From NCBI GenBank assembly GCA_001939945.1, contig MOEB01000018.1, positions 1-64,000 of the forward strand: a stretch of 64,000 bases of DNA. The letters are read 5' to 3'. The stretch is from Aerophototrophica crusticola. Lineage in GTDB: Bacteria; Pseudomonadota; Alphaproteobacteria; Azospirillales; Azospirillaceae. A program made the position numbers and the translations under genes. Under the pieces are notes generated by a model. It saw only the letters and a program-made list of their open reading frames with translations. It made no database searches and was not told the DNA's origin. How positions within the stretch are numbered: the stretch's first letter is position 1; every line of letters starts with the position of its first letter. Below, piece by piece: positions 1 to 8,000 of the stretch.

Positions 1-216
1 GGGCAGCGCCCCGGCCCCCGGCAGCAGGGCCGACGCCGCCAACCCGGGGACGGCGCCCACCAGCCCCCGCGCCGCGGCATTGGCCACGGCGACCTGCAAG
101 GCGCCCTCCGGGCCGGACGGCACCAGGGCCGCCAGGGCATCCCCGCTCGCGTCCGCCAGGGCCTGCAACAGGCCTTCCGCGGCGTCTCGGGCTGGGGCGG
201 CGGGGCTGGTGTTCAT
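1..216 (-). CDS. Partial PAS-like sensory protein (N-terminal 72 residues)
   Basis: The reading frame opens at an ATG at 216 on the minus strand and runs without a stop off the left edge of the window, so only the N-terminus is present. The 72 visible residues are rich in Ala, Gly and Leu and read like the start of a PAS fold ('LLQALADASGDALAAL', then 'VANAAARGL'). The gene is the third of a minus-strand series after the LuxR-type regulator and the HisKA-like protein, with a 104-nt gap from the latter. A PAS sensor kinase is therefore plausible. No catalytic domain is visible here, so the PAS call is an inference from a short, low-complexity stretch. Confidence 0.5.
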   Translation of the reverse strand, partial: MNTSPAAPARDAAEGLLQALADASGDALAALVPSGPEGALQVAVANAAARGLVGAVPGLAASALLPGAGALP

Positions 217-320
217 CGGGCTGGGTTGCGGCTCTGGTTGGTCCCTTCCTGGATACACCAGATCGGGTCCGAAAGGGGTGGGCAGTTGGTCAGGGCCGTC
301 CCCACCCGCGGGCGGGCCGT

Positions 321-815
321 TCAGTGCCGGGTCGCCAGGATGCGGGCCGCCAGCCCATGGACCGGCTCCCCCGCCAGCAGGGCCAGCAGCACGGGGCCGG
401 ACGTGCCGCAGGCCGCCCCCAGCGCGTCGCTGTGCCGCTCCGCCACCACCACGTCCCAGGCGTCCGGCGCCTCGGCCAGGGCGTCGGTCGCCTCCGCCAC
501 GGTGCCGGCCGGGGTCGGGACCAGGCCCAGCGTCTCCAAGGCGGCCGCGTGCGCCTCCGCCGCCGGGCCGACCAGCAGCACCCGCACGCCCCGGGGGGCG
601 GTGGCGGGCAGCCGCTCCGCCAGCCGCTGCGCCTCCAGCCCCGCTTCCAGCACGCGGCGGGCGAACTCCTTCGGCTGGCCCTCGGGCAGGTCCTCCACCA
701 GCAGCCCGGCGAAGCCCACCACGGCGTTCAACGCGTTCAGCAGGTCATGCCGGAACCGGGGCGGCAGGCCACCGGCCCCGTCGGCGGGCGCCGTCCCGTC
801 CGCCTCACTTCGCAA
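321..815 (-). CDS. HisKA-type phosphotransfer protein with a degenerate receiver-like C-terminus
   Basis: This 164-residue protein has an H-box near its N-terminus ('FRHDLLNALNAVVGF', His23), as in HisKA dimerisation/phosphoacceptor domains. No N, G1 or G2 box of a HATPase follows. Residues 76-160 begin 'RVLLVGPAAEAHAAAL' and look like a receiver fold without the acidic pocket. It probably works as a phosphotransfer or scaffolding partner of the response regulator. It starts with TTG at 815, eight bases inside the regulator's stop region (11-nt overlap), which implies translational coupling. The true start could be a little further downstream. The biochemical role is inferred. Confidence 0.6.
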   Translation of the reverse strand: MRSEADGTAPADGAGGLPPRFRHDLLNALNAVVGFAGLLVEDLPEGQPKEFARRVLEAGLEAQRLAERLPATAPRGVRVLLVGPAAEAHAAALETLGLVPTPAGTVAEATDALAEAPDAWDVVVAERHSDALGAACGTSGPVLLALLAGEPVHGLAARILATRH

Positions 816-1425
816 GGCCCAGCTCCACGGCCCGCATGGCGGCCTGGGTTCGGTTCTTGGCCCCCAGCTTGCGGCAGAGGCCCCGGATGTGGAGCTTCAC
901 CGTCACCTCCTCCAGGTCCAGGGCGCGGGCGATCTCCTTGTTGGACTGGCCCTTCAGCAGGAAGTCCAGCACCTCCCGCTCCCGCCGGGTGAAGCCGGCG
1001 GCCTGGGCGCCCTCCGGCACGTCGGTCGTGTCCGCCGCCATCTCTGCGGGAACGAAGCTCTCCCCCGCCGCCATGCGGCGCACGGCGTGCACCAGCGCGT
1101 CGCCGGACAGGGTCTTGGGCAGGAAGCCGATGGCCCCATGGGCCAGGGCCAGGCGGATGTCCTCGGGCCGTGCCTCCCCCGACATCAGGGCCAGCTTCAC
1201 GGCCGGGAACCGTTCCCGCAGCCGGATCAGCCCGTTCAGGCCGTTCATCCCCGGCATGCGCAGGTCAAGCAGCACCAGGTCAGCCCCGGGCGCCGTCTCC
1301 AGCACCTTGGTGGCCTCCGCGACCGAGCCGGCCCCCACCACCTGGGTGTCGGGGGAAAACCGCTCGATGTGCGAACGCAGGGCGTCGCGGACAAGGTCGT
1401 GATCGTCGGCGATGAGGAGTCGCAT
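805..1425 (-). CDS. NarL/LuxR-family two-component response regulator
   Basis: This is a 206-residue response regulator. The receiver domain (about 1-118) has the acidic pair Asp7/Asp8, phosphoacceptor Asp54 in 'LLDLRMPG', Ser82 in 'LMSG' and Lys104 in 'FLPK'. The C-terminal LuxR helix-turn-helix (about 138-204) contains 'FTRREREVLDFLLKG' and 'SNKEIARALDLEEVTVK'. ATG at 1425 was chosen over an upstream in-frame codon at 1479 because it starts exactly at the conserved first strand and lies about 28 nt downstream of a predicted transcription start. It heads a minus-strand operon with the HisKA-like and PAS-like genes. Target genes cannot be read from the sequence. Confidence 0.9.
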   Translation of the reverse strand: MRLLIADDHDLVRDALRSHIERFSPDTQVVGAGSVAEATKVLETAPGADLVLLDLRMPGMNGLNGLIRLRERFPAVKLALMSGEARPEDIRLALAHGAIGFLPKTLSGDALVHAVRRMAAGESFVPAEMAADTTDVPEGAQAAGFTRREREVLDFLLKGQSNKEIARALDLEEVTVKLHIRGLCRKLGAKNRTQAAMRAVELGLAK

Positions 1426-1459
1426 GGCCCCGAATCGTGCGCAGTACCGAATACGCACG

Positions 1460-1492
1460 ATTATATCGCACAGCCTCACCCGATGGGATAGG
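1460..1492 (-). promoter_or_regulatory. Predicted promoter of the response-regulator operon
   Basis: On the minus strand a perfect TATAAT (1460-1465) lies about 35 nt upstream of the ATG at 1425. The hexamer 17 nt upstream of it, TCCCAT, is a poor -35 match but overlaps the octamer CCTATCCC (1485-1492), which recurs before other genes in this window. An activator-dependent promoter is a reasonable reading. Confidence 0.5.
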
Positions 1493-1590
1493 CCGAATGT
1501 TAATGGGAAGCGCCCGGCCGTTCATTTGCACGGCCGGGTATTCCATTTTTGTCTTCCCTGCAACCGGTCGATCCAAGTAACGGCCGCCGG

Positions 1591-2427
1591 TCAGCGGCTG
1601 GCGGCCACCCCACGGATGCCGCCCGGGTCGCCGATCACGACCTCGATCCGGCGGTTCTGCAGGCGGCCGGCCTGGGTGTCGTTGCTGGCGACGGGCACCG
1701 CCTCGCCCCGGCCCGTGGCGCGGACGCGGCCCGGCTCGATCCCCTGGGCCACCAGGAAGTCCTCCACCGCCTCGGCCCGGCGCTGGGAAAGCTGCTGGTT
1801 GTAGCTGTCGGCGCCGCTGCTGTCCGTGTGGCCCTCGATGGTCACCATCCGGTCCGGATGGTTGCGCAGGAAGTCGGCCAGGGGCCGCAGCCGTTCCTGG
1901 TCACCGGGCGACAGGCTGGCGCTGTCCAGGTCGAAGGTGATGTCCCGCAGGGTCAGCACCAGACCGCGCTCCGTCTGGCGTGATTCGTACTCCGCCAGTT
2001 GCGATTCCAGGGCCTGCACCCGCAGCCTTTCCTGCTCCGCCGTCAGCCGGGCCTGGGCGAGCTGCTGCTCCCGGGCGGACAGCAGGATCTGCTCCCGCTG
2101 GCCGACCATGGCCTGGCGCTCCTCCCGGGCCTTGGCGGCGGCCGCGTCGGCACGGGCCACCTCCAGCTGGCGGTCGGCCACGGTGGTCAGGTGGGCGATC
2201 TCCGCCTCGCTGGCGTCGCCCAGGGCGGCCTTGGCGGTCTGCAGCGACCGCTCGGCATCCTGGAAGGCCACGGGCGCCAAGGCGGGCACCTGCTCCTGCC
2301 GGGCCACGGTGAAGCGTTCCTCCACCTGGGCCAGGGGGGCGTACTCGTCCGGGCCGGAGGCACAGGCGGACAGGCCCAGCAGCAGGGCGGCGGCGAACAG
2401 GGGCTTGTGGGGGGCGGACCGGGTCAT
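1591..2427 (-). CDS. OmpA-family outer-membrane lipoprotein with DUF4398 region
   Basis: This 278-residue precursor has a lipoprotein signal (residues 1-21, lipobox LSAC with Cys22). A helical DUF4398-type region (about 40-160) rich in Ala/Glu/Gln follows, then a C-terminal OmpA domain (about 170-270) with 'TIEGHTDSSGA' and 'NRRIEVVI', the peptidoglycan-binding signature. It should tether the outer membrane to the cell wall. The start at 2427 gives a standard signal peptide, whereas the frame extends upstream to 2475 with a proline-rich stretch unlike a signal. It follows a second DUF4398 lipoprotein 37 nt upstream in the same direction, so the two are probably co-transcribed and act together. 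Confidence 0.88.
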   Translation of the reverse strand: MTRSAPHKPLFAAALLLGLSACASGPDEYAPLAQVEERFTVARQEQVPALAPVAFQDAERSLQTAKAALGDASEAEIAHLTTVADRQLEVARADAAAAKAREERQAMVGQREQILLSAREQQLAQARLTAEQERLRVQALESQLAEYESRQTERGLVLTLRDITFDLDSASLSPGDQERLRPLADFLRNHPDRMVTIEGHTDSSGADSYNQQLSQRRAEAVEDFLVAQGIEPGRVRATGRGEAVPVASNDTQAGRLQNRRIEVVIGDPGGIRGVAASR

Positions 2428-2464
2428 GGCGCGGCTCCTGGGAACGGGCGGGGGCGGGGCGGCG

Positions 2465-3031
2465 TCAATAACCACGGCCGGCCGGTGGCAGGGTGGCGGC
2501 GCCGCTGCCCGACAGGGTCGGGTCCGTGGTGGCGGTGGGCGGCGGCAAGGGCGCGCCCGCGGGTGCCGTCGCCGTGCCCGGGACGATGGTGGTGGGCGCC
2601 TGTGTGGCCGGGACCGACGTGCCAGGCTGCGCCAGGGTGCCGGGGGCCGGGCCCTGGCGCCGGGGGGAAGACAGGCCCACCTCGGATTCCAGGGTCTGGA
2701 GCGTACGGGCCACGTCGGTACGCGCCTCCTCCGCCTGGGCCGCCTGGGTGCGGGCCTGGGTCAGGCGCGTGGTGGTCAGCGACTGTTCGGACAGCCGGCG
2801 GGCCCGGTCATACTCCTCGTCCCGCCAAGCGGCCTCCGCCTGGTCCAGCAGGGTCGTGGCTTCCCGGTACTCCGCCGGGGCGTAGCGGTTCGCCAGGCTT
2901 GGATCCACCCCCTGCAGGGCGGCGCGGGCCGCCGGCAGGCTGGCGGGGGGCGCGTCGGGGGTGGAGGAACAGGCGGCCAGGCCCAGCGGGATCGCCAGGG
3001 CCAGGGGCAACAGCAGGGACATGCGCGGCAT
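2465..3031 (-). CDS. DUF4398-type lipoprotein
   Basis: This is a 188-residue lipoprotein precursor: hydrophobic signal, lipobox LAAC with Cys21, then 'SSTPDAPPASLPAARAALQG'. A helical region (about 30-120, repeated Ala/Arg/Glu) matches the DUF4398 style seen in the neighbour. The last 65 residues are a Pro/Thr/Ala-rich low-complexity tail that could span periplasm or cell wall. It lacks an OmpA domain, so it may partner with the downstream OmpA-type lipoprotein. An ATG three codons in (3022) is an alternative start. No enzymatic motif is visible and the function is unknown. Confidence 0.8.
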   Translation of the reverse strand: MPRMSLLLPLALAIPLGLAACSSTPDAPPASLPAARAALQGVDPSLANRYAPAEYREATTLLDQAEAAWRDEEYDRARRLSEQSLTTTRLTQARTQAAQAEEARTDVARTLQTLESEVGLSSPRRQGPAPGTLAQPGTSVPATQAPTTIVPGTATAPAGAPLPPPTATTDPTLSGSGAATLPPAGRGY

Positions 3032-3181
3032 GGGCGTGGGGCCTTCTCAGCCACCGGCCCCGGTTGCGCCGGGGACGGTCGGGTACGGTCTCGCTCGCGC
3101 CTAGAACCCGCCCCACACGCGAAAGTTCCCTTGTACGTCCGGAAGGGTTGTCCATTCCCCGGCTCTTCCCCTGGACGGGAG

Positions 3182-4036
3182 TCACAGGCCGATCACCATC
3201 CCCTCCGCCGCCACGATGGTGCCCTTACGGCGGGCCAGGGCCGCGTGGCCGATCACGTCCAGGGCGTCGTCGGCCCTGCCGGGGTCATGGTGGAACAGCA
3301 CCAGCCGCCCCACCCCGGCGGCGTCCGCCACGCGCACCGCCTCCTCCCAGCTGGAATGGCCCCAGCCCTTGTGGGTGGCGTATTCCGCGTCTGTGAACAT
3401 GGCGTCATGCACCAGCAGGTCCGCCCCCTTGGCGATGGCGACCACGCCCGGGTCGGGCTCCGCACCCCGCGGCTCCGTGTCGAAGGCCAGACACAGAGCC
3501 TTGCCGCCATACTCCACGCGATAGGCCGTGGCCTCGTTGGGGTGGTGCAGGGGGGCGGTGTGGATGGTGACCCCGGGCCGCGGCTCCAGCCTGTCGCCGG
3601 CGGCGAACTTTCGAAATCGCAAGTTGCTCTCGATGATGTTCAGCGGCACGGGGAACAGGGGTGCCGCCATCAACTGGCGCAGCACGTCCTCCAGCGGCTT
3701 GCCCGCGCCCAGGTGCCCCTCCCACAGGGTGAAGCGGTTGCAGCCCTTGTAGGCCGGGCCGAAGAAGGGCAGGCCGGAGATATGGTCATAATGGGTGTGG
3801 GTCAGGAACAGGTCCGCGTCCAGCGGCTCCTCCGCCCGGATCTTCTCACCCAGGGCGCGGATGCCGGTGCCGGCGTCGAAGATCAGCAGGTGCGGGCCAC
3901 AGCGCACCTCGATGCAGGGTGTGTTGCCGCCATAGCGCGCCGTTGCCGGACCGGGGGCGGCGATACTGCCCCGCACCCCCCAGAAGCGCACCCTGAACCC
4001 GCTGTCCGCCACCCGCCCCTCCCCCACGCGATACAT
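3182..4036 (-). CDS. Metallo-beta-lactamase-fold hydrolase
   Basis: The 284-residue protein begins with 'VRFWGVRGSIAAPGP', the N-terminus typical of PhnP/RNase Z-like MBL-fold phosphodiesterases. It has the metal-binding motif THTHYDH (about 83-89), later ligands in 'HHPNE' and 'FDTEP', and a final 'LFHHDPGR'. Such proteins hydrolyse phosphodiester or cyclic phosphate bonds, and the substrate here cannot be told. ATG at 4036 is the best-placed start; an upstream TTG at 4042 and internal GTG codons are alternatives. The gene is divergent from the RlmI-like methyltransferase at 4170 and shares a 133-nt intergenic region with it. Confidence 0.85.
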   Translation of the reverse strand: MYRVGEGRVADSGFRVRFWGVRGSIAAPGPATARYGGNTPCIEVRCGPHLLIFDAGTGIRALGEKIRAEEPLDADLFLTHTHYDHISGLPFFGPAYKGCNRFTLWEGHLGAGKPLEDVLRQLMAAPLFPVPLNIIESNLRFRKFAAGDRLEPRPGVTIHTAPLHHPNEATAYRVEYGGKALCLAFDTEPRGAEPDPGVVAIAKGADLLVHDAMFTDAEYATHKGWGHSSWEEAVRVADAAGVGRLVLFHHDPGRADDALDVIGHAALARRKGTIVAAEGMVIGL

Positions 4037-4169
4037 GTACAAAGGTCGCCCGCGGCCCCGGTGCTGTCGAGGGGAAGTTCAGGGAGGGATTGTGCTTCCT
4101 CCCCTCCTGCATCCCAGCCTTCCCGCGGTTCCCATTGAACAACCGCGGGATCACGCTAATGTGCGGGCC

Positions 4170-5417
4170 ATGACCGACACGCCCGACCTGCCCGCCACGC
4201 CCGCCGCCCCGGCGCCCGTGGCCGCCGCCCCTTCTGCCATCCCCACCGTCCGCATCCAGGCGGGCCGCCACAAGCGGGCCCTGCACGGGCACCCCTGGGT
4301 CTATTCCAACGAGGTGGACATGGACAAGGCGGCCAAGGCGCTGCCCGCCGGGTCCGTCGTCCGGGTGGTGGACGCGGGCGGTTCGCCCCTGGGCCTCGCC
4401 ACCTTCAACCCGCACACCCTGATCGCCGCCCGCTTCCTGACCCGGAACGTGGGCGAGGCGGTGGACACCGGCTTTTTCGTGAAGCGCCTGCGCCGGGCCC
4501 TGGACGTGCGGGAGCGGCTGTTCGACCGGCCCTTCTACCGGCTGGTCCACGCGGAGAGCGACGGCCTGCCGGCCCTGATCGTGGACCGCTATGGCGACGT
4601 GGTGGTGGTGCAGGCCAACACCGTGGCCATGGACCGGCGCCTGCCCATGATCCTGGAGGCGCTGGACGAGGTGCTCAACCCCAGCGCCATCGTGCTGCGC
4701 AACGACAGCGCCGCCCGGTCCTATGAGGGGCTGGCGGAAGAGGTCCGCGTGGCGAAGGGGGAGATCACCGGCCTGGTCCCGGTGGAGGAGAACGGCGCCA
4801 CCTTCTTCGCCGACCTGTCCGGCGGGCAGAAGACCGGCTGGTTCTTCGACCAGCGCGACAACCGTGCCTTCATCGCCAACCTGGCGAAGGGCAGGACCAC
4901 CATCGACTTCTATACCTACAGCGGCGGCTTCGGCGTGCTCGCGGCCAGCCGCGGCGCCAAGCACGTGACCCTGGTCGACCGCTCCGCCGCCTCGCTGGAG
5001 GTGGCGATGAAGGCGGCGGAGGCGAACAACGTCACCGACCGGGTCGAGGCGGTGAAGGGCGACGCCTTCAACCTGCTCGACCGTTACGTGGAGGAAGGCC
5101 GGACCTGGGAGGTGGTGATCTGCGACCCGCCGGCCTTCGTGAAGTCCCGCAAGGACCTGGCCGTGGGCAGCCGCGCCTACCGCAAGATGACCAAGGCCGC
5201 CGCCAAGCTGGTGGCCCCCGGCGGCATGCTGCTGGTGGCCAGCTGCTCCCACAACATGGAGCCGCCCCTGTTCCACCAGGAGGTGGCGCGCGGCCTGGGG
5301 GAGGCCGGGCGCCAGGGCCGAATCCTGCGCTTCGCCGGCGCCGGGCCGGACCACCCGGTCCACCCGCTGCTGCCGGAGACGCAGTACCTGAAGGCCATGG
5401 TCTTCGCGGTGGATTGA
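4170..5417 (+). CDS. RlmI-family 23S rRNA (cytosine-5) methyltransferase
   Basis: This is a 415-residue class I SAM-dependent methyltransferase of the RlmI/YccW type. An Ala/Pro-rich N-terminal extension (1-25) precedes a PUA domain (about 27-110, 'GRHKRALHGHPWVYSNEV'). The Rossmann methyltransferase domain has 'FYTYSGGFGVLAA' as SAM motif and 'CDPPAF' (about 318) as motif IV. In E. coli RlmI makes m5C1962 in 23S rRNA, and the same site is inferred here. The ATG at 4170 is chosen because upstream in-frame sequence from 4035 is not protein-like. Four bases separate it from rsmC, so both rRNA methyltransferases are probably co-transcribed. Confidence 0.85.
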   Translation: MTDTPDLPATPAAPAPVAAAPSAIPTVRIQAGRHKRALHGHPWVYSNEVDMDKAAKALPAGSVVRVVDAGGSPLGLATFNPHTLIAARFLTRNVGEAVDTGFFVKRLRRALDVRERLFDRPFYRLVHAESDGLPALIVDRYGDVVVVQANTVAMDRRLPMILEALDEVLNPSAIVLRNDSAARSYEGLAEEVRVAKGEITGLVPVEENGATFFADLSGGQKTGWFFDQRDNRAFIANLAKGRTTIDFYTYSGGFGVLAASRGAKHVTLVDRSAASLEVAMKAAEANNVTDRVEAVKGDAFNLLDRYVEEGRTWEVVICDPPAFVKSRKDLAVGSRAYRKMTKAAAKLVAPGGMLLVASCSHNMEPPLFHQEVARGLGEAGRQGRILRFAGAGPDHPVHPLLPETQYLKAMVFAVD

Positions 5418-5421
5418 CGCC

Positions 5422-6450
5422 ATGGCCACCGACGATCCCGCGCTGGAAACCCTGCTGCTTCCCCTGCTGAACGGCCCCCTGGCCTGGCCCGCCGACGGCC
5501 AGGTGCCGTTCCTGCGCGCCCGACCCCACCCGACCTTGCGCCGCCTGGGCCCGGGGGCGAAGCTGCTGTGCCAGCAGAGCTTCAAACCCCATGCCGACGC
5601 CTTGACGGCGGCCGGCTTCCCCCCGGTGGCGGAGGTGCCGGCCGGCCCCTACCCGCTGGTCCTGGCCCTGTTGCCACGGCAGCGGGCGGAGGCGCGGGCC
5701 CTGCTGGCCCAGGGCGTATCCCTGGCCGGGGCGGAGGGGCGGGTGGTCGCATCCCTGCCCAACACCGAAGGCGCCAAGAGCGGGGAAGCCGACCTGGCCG
5801 CCCTGGCCGGCGGTGTGGACAGCCTGTCCAAGAACAAGTCCCGGGTGTTCTGGACCACCCCTGGCCGCCCGGTGGACCAGGCCTTGCTGGAAAGCTGGGC
5901 CGCCCTGGACGCGCCGCGGCCCATCGCCGGCGGGCGCTTCACCTCCCGCCCCGGGCTGTTCGCCTGGGACCGGCTGGACCCTGCCTCCACCTTGCTGGCG
6001 CAGCACCTGCCGGCGGGACTGAAGGGGCGGGCCGCGGACCTGGGCGCCGGCTTCGGCTACCTGTCGGCGGAGCTGCTGGCCCGCTGCCCCGGCATCACGG
6101 CCCTGGACCTGTATGAGGCGGAGGCGCGTGCCCTGGACCTCGCCCGGCAGAACCTGGCGGGCGCCGCGGTGCCCTTGGCCTTCCACTGGCAAGACGTGAC
6201 CACGGGGTTGGGCAAGCAGTACGACGTCATCGTCAGCAACCCGCCCTTCCATGTGGGCCGCGCCGACGACCCCGGCCTGGGCCAGGCCTTCGTCACCGCC
6301 GCCGCGGCCGCGCTGAAGCCCGGCGGCCGCTTCTGGCTGGTCGCCAACCGCCACCTGCCCTACGAGGCCACCCTGGCCAAGGCCTTCGCCAGCTTCCGTA
6401 CGGTGGTGGAGGACGGCGGGTACAAGGTGCTGGAGGCGGTGAAGGGTTAG
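5422..6450 (+). CDS. rsmC: RsmC-family 16S rRNA guanine-N2 methyltransferase
   Basis: The 342-residue protein has the two-domain layout of RsmC/RlmG: a degenerate N-terminal methyltransferase-like half and a catalytic C-terminal half. The C-terminal half carries 'ADLGAGFGYLSAELL' (SAM motif I, about 198-212) and the N2-guanine motif 'SNPPFHVG' (about 271-278). RsmC methylates G1207 of 16S rRNA. It directly follows the RlmI-like gene with a 4-nt gap, making a small rRNA-methylation operon. RlmG, a paralogue with the same motifs, cannot be excluded from sequence alone. Confidence 0.82.
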   Translation: MATDDPALETLLLPLLNGPLAWPADGQVPFLRARPHPTLRRLGPGAKLLCQQSFKPHADALTAAGFPPVAEVPAGPYPLVLALLPRQRAEARALLAQGVSLAGAEGRVVASLPNTEGAKSGEADLAALAGGVDSLSKNKSRVFWTTPGRPVDQALLESWAALDAPRPIAGGRFTSRPGLFAWDRLDPASTLLAQHLPAGLKGRAADLGAGFGYLSAELLARCPGITALDLYEAEARALDLARQNLAGAAVPLAFHWQDVTTGLGKQYDVIVSNPPFHVGRADDPGLGQAFVTAAAAALKPGGRFWLVANRHLPYEATLAKAFASFRTVVEDGGYKVLEAVKG

Positions 6451-6479
6451 TTCTTCGTGTCCCTCAAACGCCGGCGCCG

Positions 6480-6578
6480 CATCCGCGGCTTGGCTTACGC
6501 GCCCCCTCCAACATAAATGGTGGGGCGCGCGGCGGCGGTCGCCGCCGGAGCGTGTTCACGCTTTGCGCGAACACGCTC
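6480..6578. repeat. Cluster of intergenic hairpins between convergent genes
   Basis: Between rsmC (+) and the DUF2442 gene (-) lie three GC-rich inverted repeats: a GCGCCCC/GGGGCGC pair around 6499-6530, GGCGGCGGTCGCCGCC around 6531-6546, and a perfect pair GAGCGTGTTC / GAACACGCTC (6548-6578) abutting the DUF2442 stop codon. No T-run follows on either strand. They may act as a bidirectional barrier or be a dispersed repeat. Confidence 0.5.
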
Positions 6579-6988
6579 TAACCAGCGGCTTTCCTTGGCC
6601 GCCCGCCCTTGCGCCCGTTGGCCTGGGCGGCGGCGGTCTTGGCGGGGGAGCGGGCCTTGCCGCCGGCGGCCCCCAGCCGGGCCGCCATCCAGCGCTGGGA
6701 GCCGAAGACGCCCTGCATCAGGGCCGGCACATACAGGTCCGCATCCAGCCGCGGCCAATGCAGGCCCAGGCCGGACGGGCTGACCTCGATCTCCGCCAAG
6801 TCCTCCGGGGCCGCACCGGCCAGCCCCTCGGCAAGGTCGGTGGGGAAGGCAAGCTCGACCCCGGTGCTGAGCTTCAGCACGACGCGGGAGCCGCGGCGCA
6901 CATAGCGGGCGGCCACCACATGCCCACCCTGCCGCGCCTCCCCCATCCGCTGTTCAGCGGCGCGCTGTTCCTGGTCAGTAGGGTCCAT
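6578..6988 (-). CDS. DUF2442 domain protein, possible antitoxin
   Basis: This is a 136-residue protein. The DUF2442-like core (about 22-80) has 'VAARYVRRGSRVVLKLSTGVE' followed by 'LHWPRLDADLYVPALMQG'. A basic Ala/Lys/Arg-rich tail (about 100-136, ending 'NGRKGGRPRKAAG') looks suited to DNA binding. DUF2442 proteins are often found beside DUF4160 proteins, an arrangement proposed as a toxin-antitoxin module, and that is the case here: the upstream DUF4160 gene overlaps it by 14 nt. The antitoxin role is an inference from the pairing. Confidence 0.75.
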   Translation of the reverse strand: MDPTDQEQRAAEQRMGEARQGGHVVAARYVRRGSRVVLKLSTGVELAFPTDLAEGLAGAAPEDLAEIEVSPSGLGLHWPRLDADLYVPALMQGVFGSQRWMAARLGAAGGKARSPAKTAAAQANGRKGGRPRKAAG

Positions 6989-7223
6989 GGATCACCTTCC
7001 ATTCCGCGCAGATCCGGGGCAGGGCGTCGGCCAGGGTGGCGCGGATGCGCGCCACCTCCGCCCGCCCGAACCCGAACAGCTCCCGCAGCTCGGGCGGGCC
7101 GTCGGGGCAGTTCAGCACGAACACCGCCTCGCCACCCTGCCCCAGCACATGGACATGGGCAGGGCGGTGGTCGTTGGGGTAGATGACGACCCGCAGGCCG
7201 TCGAACCGGTACACCGTGGGCAT
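6975..7223 (-). CDS. DUF4160 domain protein, possible toxin
   Basis: The 82-residue protein starts 'MPTVYRFDGLRVVIYPND' and has 'HRPAHVHVLGQG', the conserved core of DUF4160. The ATG at 7223 matches the usual family N-terminus; the frame continues upstream to 7274 without family similarity. It overlaps the downstream DUF2442 gene by 14 nt, so they are translated as a unit. Small size, tight coupling and family pairing suggest a toxin-antitoxin-like cassette. No catalytic residues are established for this family that I can point to. Confidence 0.75.
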   Translation of the reverse strand: MPTVYRFDGLRVVIYPNDHRPAHVHVLGQGGEAVFVLNCPDGPPELRELFGFGRAEVARIRATLADALPRICAEWKVIHGPY

Positions 7224-7288
7224 GCGCCACGTTAGCAGAACCCAACCGGTTGGGATAGGTTCCGCCGTCATCAAGAGGAGTGAAGGGG

Positions 7289-7990
7289 ATGAGGCTCGTC
7301 CGGCTGGTCGCCAACCTGGGCTATGGCAGCCAACGGGAGGTGAAGGGCATGGTGCGGGCCGGGCGCCTGACCCTGGCCGACGGCACGGTGCTGGGGGAGG
7401 ACGCCAAGGTCGAACACGCCGAGGTCCGGCTGGACGGGGAACCGCTGGACCCGCCGCAGGGCTTGGTGGCGATGCTGCACAAGCCGGCGGGCTATACCTG
7501 CTCCACCAACGATCCTGGCCGGATCGTCTATGGCCTGCTGCCGGACCGGTTCCAGCACCGCAACCCCATCGTGGCGCCGGTGGGGCGGCTGGACCGGGAC
7601 ACCACGGGGCTGCTTCTGCTGACCGATGACGGGGCCCTGCTCCACCGCATCATCTCGCCTAAGTCCAGCATCCCCAAGACCTATGAGGTCACCCTGGACC
7701 GGCCCCTGACGGGGGAGGAAGGGGCCGTGTTCGCCAGCGGCACCCTGCTGCTGAAGTCGGAGAACACGCCCCTGCTGCCAGCCATGCTGGAGCCCACAGG
7801 GGAAAAGACGGCCCGCCTGACCCTGACGGAGGGCCGCTACCACCAGGTCCGGCGCATGTTCGCCGCCGTGGGCAACCATGTGGTGGCCCTTCACCGCGCC
7901 CGGGTGGGCGGTCTGGGGCTGGGCGACCTGGCCGAGGGGCAGTGGCGCTTGCTGGACCCGGCGGAGGTGGCGTTGGTCACGGGCGGGTGA
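7289..7990 (+). CDS. rsuA: 16S rRNA pseudouridine synthase, RsuA family
   Basis: The 233-residue protein has an N-terminal S4 RNA-binding domain ('MRLVRLVANLGYGSQREV', about 1-50) and a pseudouridine synthase domain. The latter has the catalytic motif 'GRLDRDTTGLLLLTDDG' (Asp at about 103) and the C-terminal 'EGRYHQVRRMFAAVG' typical of RsuA/RluB/RluE. RsuA makes pseudouridine 516 in 16S rRNA, and length and motifs fit it best. The ATG at 7289 is favoured over a GTG at 7280 because AGGAG at 7276-7280 is correctly spaced. It is divergent from the DUF4160/DUF2442 pair. Confidence 0.85.
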   Translation: MRLVRLVANLGYGSQREVKGMVRAGRLTLADGTVLGEDAKVEHAEVRLDGEPLDPPQGLVAMLHKPAGYTCSTNDPGRIVYGLLPDRFQHRNPIVAPVGRLDRDTTGLLLLTDDGALLHRIISPKSSIPKTYEVTLDRPLTGEEGAVFASGTLLLKSENTPLLPAMLEPTGEKTARLTLTEGRYHQVRRMFAAVGNHVVALHRARVGGLGLGDLAEGQWRLLDPAEVALVTGG

Positions 7991-8000
7991 GCCAACCCCG

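Noticed and set aside
1826-4138. A 770-codon open frame on the plus strand covering the lipoprotein and hydrolase genes
   Set aside because: It is the antisense shadow of three well-supported minus-strand genes. The translation is rich in Arg/Gly/Pro and has no domain; such frames are expected at this GC content.
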